Shown piece by piece: positions 57,922 to 64,000 of a stretch of DNA of 64,000 nt. The DNA lies in the NCBI RefSeq assembly GCF_900188445.1, contig NZ_FZOR01000006.1:62001-126000 (forward strand), in the 5' to 3' direction. The notes beneath the pieces are model-generated. The model was not told the origin of the DNA. It searched no databases and saw only the letters and a list, made by a program, of their open reading frames with translations. The stretch is from Actinomadura meyerae (GTDB lineage Bacteria; Actinomycetota; Actinomycetes; Streptosporangiales; Streptosporangiaceae). Every line of letters begins with the position of its first letter. Within the stretch, counting starts at the first letter, position 1. The position numbers and the translations under genes were made by a program.

Positions 57922-59097
57922 GTGTCGACCGAAGCCCCAGAGTCCCCGGCGCCGGCGCCGCCCGAACCGCCGGCCCGCCCGCGGCGCCGCCGCGTCCTCC
58001 GCCCGCTGATGGCGACGTTCGCCGCGCTCGCCGTGCTGCTGTTCGCGGTGCTCGGCGGGGTGGGCTGGTACTTCGCGGGCGTCGCGATCGAGGTCGACCA
58101 CACCGCCGAGTACCCGCTCACCATCGTGGACGCGGCCGACGGCACCGTCACCCTCCCCCGCGAGCCGGTGACCGAGCGCCCCGGAACGTGGTCGCTGGTC
58201 TGGAAGGACGGCCGCGCCGTGCTCGGCCCGGTCGTCGGCGGCGACGACGGGCATGTCGTCCGGGAGGTCTCGTCGGTCGTGTCGGGGTCCCTGGTGAAGG
58301 GCGCGCCCGCCGCCGTCGACCACTGGATGTACGACGGCGACCCCAAGACGGCCTTGGGCCTGCCCTTCGAGGACATCACGTATCCGTCCCAGGCGGGGCC
58401 GATGCCGGCGTGGCTGGTGCCCGGGGCGTCCGCCAAGGGGACGTGGGTCATCGCCGTCCACGGACGGAACGCGGACAAGGCCGAGACCTTTCGCGTCATG
58501 AAGCCCGTGCATGAGATGGGCATGCCGCTGATGGCCATCGCGTACCGCAACGACGTGGGCGCGCCTCCGTCCAGTGACCGCAAGAACCATCTCGGCGACA
58601 CCGAATGGCACGACGTCATCTCCGCGATGGGCTATGCGCGCGCACACGGCGCGACCTGTGTCGTCCTGTACGGATGGTCGATGGGCGGCGCGATGGTCAT
58701 GACGGCCCTGCGCAAGGACCCGTCGTTCGTGCGGGGCGTCGTCCTCGACTCCCCGGTCCTCGACTGGAGCGCCACCCTGGACAAGCAGGGCGCCGCCCGC
58801 AACCTGCCCGGCTTCATGACGGACGTGGCCAAGCGCGTCCTGCAGTGGCGCATCGGCATCGACCTGGCCGACTACGACCAGCGCCGCTTCGCGCCCCGGC
58901 TGCGCACCCCCGTGCTCCTCTACACCACCAGGGACGACGCCACCGTCGACAACGGCCCGGCCCACACCTTCGCCCGCACGGCGCCGCCCGGCATGGTGAC
59001 GCACATCCCCACGCCGGGCGACCACACCGAATCGTGGAACGTCGACCCGACGGCCTATGAGGCCAACCTCCAGTCCTTCCTGAAGAGGGTCGCTTAG
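57922..59097 (+). CDS. Membrane-anchored alpha/beta-hydrolase
   Basis: A 391-residue protein with one N-terminal helix (LMATFAALAVLLFAVLGGVGWYFAGVA) and an extracytoplasmic alpha/beta-hydrolase domain: WVIAVHGRNADK, the nucleophile elbow GWSMGGAM, acid in TTRDDATVD, His in GDHTESW. GTG 57922 lies eight bases after TAACGT. Its 3' end overlaps the convergent zinc-dependent dehydrogenase by four bases. Substrate unknown. Confidence 0.85.
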   Translation: MSTEAPESPAPAPPEPPARPRRRRVLRPLMATFAALAVLLFAVLGGVGWYFAGVAIEVDHTAEYPLTIVDAADGTVTLPREPVTERPGTWSLVWKDGRAVLGPVVGGDDGHVVREVSSVVSGSLVKGAPAAVDHWMYDGDPKTALGLPFEDITYPSQAGPMPAWLVPGASAKGTWVIAVHGRNADKAETFRVMKPVHEMGMPLMAIAYRNDVGAPPSSDRKNHLGDTEWHDVISAMGYARAHGATCVVLYGWSMGGAMVMTALRKDPSFVRGVVLDSPVLDWSATLDKQGAARNLPGFMTDVAKRVLQWRIGIDLADYDQRRFAPRLRTPVLLYTTRDDATVDNGPAHTFARTAPPGMVTHIPTPGDHTESWNVDPTAYEANLQSFLKRVA

Positions 59098-60047
59098 CCC
59101 GGCCGGACCTCCAGCAGCGTCTTGCCCACGGTCGACCGCGACTCAATGGCCCTGTGCGCGTCGGCGGCCTCCTCAAGCGGGAACCGGCGGCCGATGACGG
59201 GACGCAGCCGCCCCTCGGCCGCCTTCTCAAGCGCGCTCAGGGTGAACTCCCTGAGCCGCTCGGGCGTCACCTGAGGCTGGACGAGCGTTACGCCCCGTCC
59301 CGCCGCGTCCTCCTCCGGTATGCCCGCCCACTCACCGGACGCCAGCCCGAAACTGACCATGCGCCCGCCGCTCCGCAGGAGCGTGAACGCCTCCCGCGCC
59401 ACATCACCGCCGACACCGTCGAACACGACGTCCACCGCGCCGACCTTCCCGGCCCAGCCCGGCTCGCGGTAGTCGACCGCCTCATCGGCGCCGAGCCCCA
59501 CCGCGACCTCGGTCTTGCCCACACCCCCGGCCGCCGCGACGACGGCCGCGCCCCGCGCCTTCGCGAGCTGGACGAGCAGCGTCCCGACACCCCCGGCCGC
59601 GGCCTCCACCAGCACCCGCTCCCCCGGCCGCGGATCGGCCGCGTCGACCATCATCGCGGCCGTCCGGCCGTCGGCGAGCAGCGCCACGGCGTCGTCGAGC
59701 GCGAGCCCGTCCGGCACCTCGAACAGCCCCGCGGCATCGACGGCGACCCTCTCCGCGTAGGCGCCGCTGCCGCCGGTGCCGCTCACGACCCGGCGCCCGA
59801 CGAGCCCCGCGTCCACACCTTCGCCGACCGCCGCGACCACGCCGCCGACCCCGTTGCCGGGGATCACCGGCGGCTCCAGCTTCACCGGCGCCGGCCCCGT
59901 CCCCGACCGCAACTGCGTCTCCACGAACGTGATGTTGACGAACTCCACATCGACGAGCACCTGCCCCGCACCCGCGACCGGATCCGGCGCCTCCCCGGCG
60001 ACGAGCACCTCCGGCCCGCCGAACTCCTTCAACCACACCGCACGCAT
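59094..60047 (-). CDS. Zinc-binding-type alcohol dehydrogenase/quinone oxidoreductase
   Basis: A 317-residue NADPH-dependent MDR-superfamily protein of the quinone oxidoreductase group: MRAVWLKEFGGPEVLVAGEAPDP, NGVGGVVAAVGEGVD and ERVLVEAAAGGVGTLLVQLAKARGAAVVAAAG. Catalytic-zinc ligands of true alcohol dehydrogenases are absent. AGGAGG lies before ATG 60047. Confidence 0.92.
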   Translation of the reverse strand: MRAVWLKEFGGPEVLVAGEAPDPVAGAGQVLVDVEFVNITFVETQLRSGTGPAPVKLEPPVIPGNGVGGVVAAVGEGVDAGLVGRRVVSGTGGSGAYAERVAVDAAGLFEVPDGLALDDAVALLADGRTAAMMVDAADPRPGERVLVEAAAGGVGTLLVQLAKARGAAVVAAAGGVGKTEVAVGLGADEAVDYREPGWAGKVGAVDVVFDGVGGDVAREAFTLLRSGGRMVSFGLASGEWAGIPEEDAAGRGVTLVQPQVTPERLREFTLSALEKAAEGRLRPVIGRRFPLEEAADAHRAIESRSTVGKTLLEVRPG

Positions 60048-60202
60048 CGGAACCCTCCTGTCAGTGACGGCCACCGCCAGCCTGCTACCTCAACCAAGGT
60101 GGAGGTCAAACCGTTCGCAACGAATCCCTTTTCCCGTCCCACGCTCCTCTGTAAGCTTTCCGCGTATTCCGCCCCGTTGTCGGCTGCCGCTCAAGGAAGA
60201 CG

Positions 60203-60796
60203 ATGCGCGCCCGGTTGGTACGTTCCTCCCCGCTCCGGTCAAGTCGCGCCGCCTCCCTGCTCGCCGCCGCGTCCCTCCTCGCGGTCGCGGGGTGCGGATC
60301 GTCCGGCTCGTCCGCCAACGGCCGGCTCGCCCCGAGCGGCTCCCTGGACAACGGCGCGGCCGCCCCGTCCAAGGCCGGCGGCGCCCCCTCGGCCGTCCCG
60401 ACCGAGGAGCTGTTCAAGACCGTCCTCAAGCGCTACCGCGCCTACCAGGACGCGTACAAGAAGGCGTACGACACCAACGACCCGTCCGGCCTGGCCGACG
60501 TCGCCATGGACCCCCTCCTCACCGAGGTCACGAAGGACGTGGAGACGGTCAAGGCCAAGGGCGAGATCTGGCGCTTCACCAGCACGTTCAATCCGCGCGT
60601 CTACGCCAGGTCCAAGGACGGCACGAAGGTCTACGTCATCGACTGCATCCGCACCCTTCTCAGCTACCGGTACTCGGCGAGGACCGGCAAGCGCATCGAC
60701 GGGGGGCCTGGCGACGCCCGGGTCTTCCGGACGACCCTCCAGTACGACTCCGGCGTCTGGAAGGCCGCCGCCTTCGTCCGGGACAAGACATGCTGA
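60203..60796 (+). CDS. Lipoprotein, first gene of a kinase operon
   Basis: A 197-residue lipoprotein with the lipobox VAGC near residue 31, a Ser/Gly linker and a mature domain (LFKTVLKRYRAYQDAYKKAYDTND, then YVIDCIRTLLSYRYSARTGKRID). It resembles SnoaL-type folds loosely. AAGGAAG precedes the ATG. It is followed 23 bases later by a secreted-protein gene and then by a receptor kinase; the three are a plausible signalling operon. Function unknown. Confidence 0.8.
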   Translation: MRARLVRSSPLRSSRAASLLAAASLLAVAGCGSSGSSANGRLAPSGSLDNGAAAPSKAGGAPSAVPTEELFKTVLKRYRAYQDAYKKAYDTNDPSGLADVAMDPLLTEVTKDVETVKAKGEIWRFTSTFNPRVYARSKDGTKVYVIDCIRTLLSYRYSARTGKRIDGGPGDARVFRTTLQYDSGVWKAAAFVRDKTC

Positions 60797-60819
60797 CCGC
60801 CGGCAGGCAAGGACACGCG

Positions 60820-61581
60820 ATGCCTCCCACACCCCGCGCCCACCGCGCCGCGCTCTCCGCCGCCATCCTCATGGCCGCCCTCGCGACACCCCTGCTGACC
60901 GCCACCGCCGCCCAGGCCGACGACTGCAAGAAGGGGAATCCGTTCGGCTGCAACTGGGTCGACCGAGGGACCGGGTCCGGCGGCTCTGGCGGGCGGGGCT
61001 CCCCTTCCGGGGGCGGAGCCTCCGGTCCCGTGGAGCCGCCTGATCCCGAAGGTCTGACGGACGGCGAGGCACCGGGATTCCTTCAGGTCGGAGGGGACGG
61101 CCCACCACCCCCGGCGGCGCCCACCACCCTCGACTGGGTGAGGGCGGCGCAGAGCGCGGCCGAGCTGCCGACGCCCACGATCCACACCGCGCCGTCCGAC
61201 AAGACCTATGTCCGCGTCCGGACCGCCCTGTGGGTGGAGGGCTTCGACGTGGTGAAGACCCAGCCGATCGGCGGCGGCGGGCAGATGATCCAGGCCACCG
61301 CGACACCGGTTTCCGTCACCTGGAACCTCGGTGAGACGCAGAAGACCTGCAACGGCCCCGGCCGCAAGGACGGGAAGACCTGCAGCCACACCTTCCGGCG
61401 GTCGTCCGCCGCGGAGCCCGGTGGCGCATACAAGATCACCGCAACCATCACCTGGTCCCTCACCTGGACCTGTACGGGGCCCGCGTGCGATCCGCAAGGC
61501 GGCAACCTGGGCAACGAGACCATGACCTCACCCGCCACGCCACTGGTGGTCAGCGAGATCCAGACGAACACGGGCCAGTGA
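60820..61581 (+). CDS. Secreted protein preceding the receptor kinase
   Basis: A 253-residue secreted protein with a Sec signal peptide (HRAALSAAILMAALATPLLTATAAQA), a Gly/Pro-rich linker and a beta-rich domain: TLDWVRAAQSAAELPTPTIHTAP, TALWVEGFDVV, VSVTWNLGETQKTCNGPGRKDGK, YKITATITWSLTW. Four to five Cys suggest disulfides. AAGGA precedes ATG 60820; a longer start at 60790 would overlap the lipoprotein stop. Its stop overlaps the kinase GTG as GTGA, so the two are co-translated. Confidence 0.7.
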   Translation: MPPTPRAHRAALSAAILMAALATPLLTATAAQADDCKKGNPFGCNWVDRGTGSGGSGGRGSPSGGGASGPVEPPDPEGLTDGEAPGFLQVGGDGPPPPAAPTTLDWVRAAQSAAELPTPTIHTAPSDKTYVRVRTALWVEGFDVVKTQPIGGGGQMIQATATPVSVTWNLGETQKTCNGPGRKDGKTCSHTFRRSSAAEPGGAYKITATITWSLTWTCTGPACDPQGGNLGNETMTSPATPLVVSEIQTNTGQ

Positions 61582-63326
61582 CACAGCACCAGAGTCGACT
61601 GCCGGGGTTCGTCGAGATCGCGCAGCTGGGAACGGGAGCCCAGGGCGAGGTCGTCCTCGCCCGGCACGAGTCCGGCGGGCCACCGGTCGCGATCAAGTAC
61701 CTTGCCGCCGACCTGCTCGGCGACACGGCCGCCAGAAGCGTCTTCCGCGACGAGGCGCAGATGCTCAAGCGGGTGGACAACCCGCATGTGGCGCGGTTAC
61801 TCGACTACCTGGAATCCCCTTGGGGCGCGGCGCTCGTCCTGGAGGCGGTACCGGGCCGTCCGCTCCGCAAGCTCCTGGACGAGCACGAAGGGCCGCTGGC
61901 GCCCGAAGCCGCATTGGCGACGTTGAAGGGCTCGCTGCTCGGCCTGGGGGCCGCACACGGGGCCGGGGTCGTCCACCGCGACTACAAGCCGGGGAACGTG
62001 CTCGTCCAGGACGACGGGCAGAGCAAACTCATCGACTTCGGGATCGCCGCCCTCACCGGGCAGGGCGGCCGGTCGGGAACGCCCGCCTATATGGCTCCCG
62101 AACAATGGGCAGGCGACCCCGCGACTCCCGCGACCGACATGTACGCGGCGACATGCGTCTTCGTTGAATGCGTCACCGGCAGGAAACCCTTCAGCGGCAC
62201 CACCCTCACCGAACTGAAGGCCGCACACGACGAGGGCTTCACTTCGTTCGAGAGTGTGCCCGAGCCTCTGCACCCACTCGTGCGGCGAGGTTTGGCGAGA
62301 AGCCCCGGTGAGCGAGTCTGGAACGCCTACGAATTCGTGAGCGAGCTGGAAGCCGTCGCAGCCCGGACCTACGGGCCCGACTGGGAACGCCGGGGAATCC
62401 TGACGCTGGGAGCGATCGCCGCGACGGTGGCGACGGCCGTCCCGCTGGCGATGCTCGGCGGTGCTCTCCTGGCCCCCGGCGCCACCGCGACCGGCGCAGC
62501 CGCTTCCACTGCCGCGGGACATGTGTCCGCGGGTCTCGCGCAAGGCGCCACGTCGGTGGACGTGATGGCGAAGACGGGCACCTCCGTGTCGAAGGGCGTC
62601 CTGAGCAAGGTCGGCGGCGCGAAGGGCATCGCGGGCATCGGTGTCGGCGGTGTGGGCGCGGTGATCGCCGCCTGGGTGCTCTGGCCCTCTGGTCCGGGCG
62701 TGGGCGGTGAGAGCCACGGCGGAATCCACGCCCACTGGACCCGGCCGGGGATTCTCGTGGGGCAGCCGAACATGCCCGCGTCCGAGACGCCCACCATGGA
62801 CGTGACCATGACGGTCACCCCGGCGAGGGTGAAGCGCGGCTCGTCGCTGCGGCTCGTCCAGCAGTTCCGGGCCCGATCCCCAGTGGGCGGGAGATACCTG
62901 CCCGATGGACGTCGCCAGTGTTACGGCGAACACCCGAACCGCGACGATGTAGCCGGTAATTACAAGTTCGGCTGGCTCGAAAGCGACTCACCGAACGAGT
63001 CCTCACCTGACCTCGCCTTCTACCGCGTACCTCCGGCGAAGCCGAAGCAATTGCCCACCGGAACCGGCGCCGTCTACATCCCGACCGGTCACACGCTCAC
63101 CGGGAAAACAGAGTCCTACGTCAAGGACGACTGCGCCTACCACTCCAAGTGGACCCAGACGTACACGCTCCGGATTCCCGGCCCCAGAACCCTGGCCCCC
63201 GGCACCTACCTCGTGACACCGATCTCACCGATGCGGATCACAGGCGAACGCGAGGGGGTGTCTCAGGAGGCCATGGGCACGGTCAACAAGGGTTCGGCGC
63301 CACTGATCGAGGTACTGGACGACTGA
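61578..63326 (+). CDS. Receptor-type Ser/Thr protein kinase
   Basis: A 582-residue kinase. The cytoplasmic kinase domain spans residues about 10-270: LGTGAQGEVVLA, VAIKYL, HRDYKPGNVLV (catalytic loop), DFGIAALTG and GTPAYMAPEQW. Two hydrophobic segments follow (LGAIAATVATAVPLAMLGGALL and IGVGGVGAVIAAWVLWPSG). The C-terminal extracytoplasmic domain has about 190 residues (MTVTPARVKRGSSLRLVQQFRA, then CAYHSKWTQTYTLRI). GTG 61578 overlaps the stop of the secreted-protein gene. It likely senses something outside, perhaps the co-encoded secreted protein. Confidence 0.9.
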   Translation: MTQHQSRLPGFVEIAQLGTGAQGEVVLARHESGGPPVAIKYLAADLLGDTAARSVFRDEAQMLKRVDNPHVARLLDYLESPWGAALVLEAVPGRPLRKLLDEHEGPLAPEAALATLKGSLLGLGAAHGAGVVHRDYKPGNVLVQDDGQSKLIDFGIAALTGQGGRSGTPAYMAPEQWAGDPATPATDMYAATCVFVECVTGRKPFSGTTLTELKAAHDEGFTSFESVPEPLHPLVRRGLARSPGERVWNAYEFVSELEAVAARTYGPDWERRGILTLGAIAATVATAVPLAMLGGALLAPGATATGAAASTAAGHVSAGLAQGATSVDVMAKTGTSVSKGVLSKVGGAKGIAGIGVGGVGAVIAAWVLWPSGPGVGGESHGGIHAHWTRPGILVGQPNMPASETPTMDVTMTVTPARVKRGSSLRLVQQFRARSPVGGRYLPDGRRQCYGEHPNRDDVAGNYKFGWLESDSPNESSPDLAFYRVPPAKPKQLPTGTGAVYIPTGHTLTGKTESYVKDDCAYHSKWTQTYTLRIPGPRTLAPGTYLVTPISPMRITGEREGVSQEAMGTVNKGSAPLIEVLDD

Positions 63327-63453
63327 GCCCACCGGCCGTCGCCACCTCACAAAGATCGCGCTGGCAGGAGAACGGATGCCCGGGCTTCTGGGAGATCGTC
63401 GCCGGGTCGCGGCCCTCGCCGGACGCTGATCCTTTTCAGGAAGGGCCCCGCTT

Positions 63454-64000
63454 TTACGGGCGGGCCCCTTTCAACGTCCCAGCCGAAGTGTCTCCTGCTG
63501 TGGCCAATGCCTCTGCGGGCCGCGCGGACGTGCGGCGGCGATGGTAGGCGAGAGTCGCCGCCCCGACGAGCGGCCCCCACGCCAGCAACGGGGCGTAGGA
63601 CGCAATGCCGAGCGGACCGATGTCCTCGAAGTTCTCGGCCTGCTCAGGACGCTCCTTGCCGATGAGCACGGGTCCCGACTCGACGAAGCCGAACACCGAG
63701 TTCAGCACGCCGTACGCGGCCAGCAGGGTGAGCACCACCGCGGCCACGGCCCACGGGATGACCATCATGCGCACCGGAATCGTCCGCCCGCGCACGAACG
63801 GCACCCATCGGGGGACCGTCTCGCCCCAGGGGCGCACAAGCCCGAGCGCGAGCAGGGCGAAGGCGAAGGACACGACGCTGAGCGCCGGGATATAGATCTT
63901 CTCGCCGAGCGTCGCGTCGGCGGGTGTCAGCGTGAGCCGGAAGAGCGCGGACGGCAGGACGCACAGCGGGATGGCGTAGGCGATCCAGCGGACCGCGCGC
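63454..64000 (-). CDS. Multi-pass membrane protein, N-terminus cut by window edge
   Basis: Open frame from the right edge to a TAA at 63454, at least 181 residues. Helices visible are WIAYAIPLCVLPSALFRL, YIPALSVVSFAFALLALGLV, IPWAVAAVVLTLLAAYGVLN and YAPLLAWGPLVGAATLAY. No family recognised. It is convergent with the kinase gene. The start lies outside the window. Confidence 0.7.
   Translation of the reverse strand, partial: RAVRWIAYAIPLCVLPSALFRLTLTPADATLGEKIYIPALSVVSFAFALLALGLVRPWGETVPRWVPFVRGRTIPVRMMVIPWAVAAVVLTLLAAYGVLNSVFGFVESGPVLIGKERPEQAENFEDIGPLGIASYAPLLAWGPLVGAATLAYHRRRTSARPAEALATAGDTSAGTLKGARP

Noticed and set aside
63438..63475. Bidirectional terminator between the kinase and the right-edge membrane protein
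   Set aside because: AAGGGCCCCGC and GGGCGGGCCCCTT can form a mismatched hairpin, but it includes the coding end and stop of the membrane-protein gene and no T run follows on either strand. Not annotated.

Overview
The window is high-GC actinobacterial chromosome with strong third-position GC bias. GTG starts are common, and many genes join through ATGA, GTGA or TGATG overlaps. The mix of an XRE-DUF5753/DUF397 pair, a DUF222-HNH protein, Sfp-type phosphopantetheinyl transferase, PknB-like kinases, SigJ-type ECF sigma factor, DUF2617/DUF4247/DUF4178 proteins and a Streptomyces-type cholesterol oxidase suggests a Streptosporangiales/Thermomonosporaceae organism such as Actinomadura. That placement is inference; no rRNA or tRNA gene was seen. 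Layout: 0-3 kb holds a TetR regulator cut by the left edge with a 31-bp palindromic operator, a lipoprotein HtrA-type protease and an enolase-superfamily enzyme. 3.1-7.4 kb is a patch of small, mostly unrecognised proteins around two divergent HTH regulators, with an operator-like repeat cluster between them and two good terminator hairpins. 7.5-13.4 kb is more core-like: DUF6098, LOG-family protein, dapE, phosphopantetheinyl transferase, a YwqG-like protein, dapD and a lysozyme-like membrane protein. 13.4-18.7 kb is accessory: DUF397/XRE pair, HNH protein, decayed IS481-family transposase, two coupled Trp-rich mini-proteins and a head-to-head inverted duplication of a DUF2690-like membrane protein. 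18.8-33.6 kb carries a PimB-like glycosyltransferase and MFS pair, a DHA2-type exporter divergent from a SigJ-type sigma factor with the same promoter-like motif on both strands, a TauD dioxygenase behind a 23-bp dyad, an AhpD/DapB-like pair, cholesterol oxidase behind a KstR-like box, a secreted hydrolase, two NIPA/DMT-like permeases, an MGDG-synthase-like glycosyltransferase and a polysaccharide deacetylase. 33.6-47.8 kb has small proteins, a protein kinase broken by a one-base deletion, AraC, LysR and MerR regulators each beside a likely target, htpG, and a 2-hydroxyacid oxidase/thiamine-diphosphate decarboxylase operon. 47.8-51.7 kb is the tightly packed DUF4178-DUF2617-DUF4247-DUF350-spermidine-synthase-like operon, the best candidate for an under-described system. 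51.9-64 kb holds dapC and fdxA, a second deacetylase, an enoyl-CoA hydratase, a methyltransferase, a short cysteinyl-tRNA-synthetase-like protein, a hydrolase, a quinone oxidoreductase and a lipoprotein/secreted protein/receptor-kinase operon that ends near the right edge. How the genes work together: dapE, dapD and dapC supply three steps of the succinylase route to diaminopimelate and lysine, but lie at three separate loci. Two window-wide patterns stand out. Short tandem duplications of 13 to 22 bp recur, often right at the stop codons of genes. Likely leaderless promoters also recur: a TANNNT -10 box six to eight bases before an ATG or GTG start.
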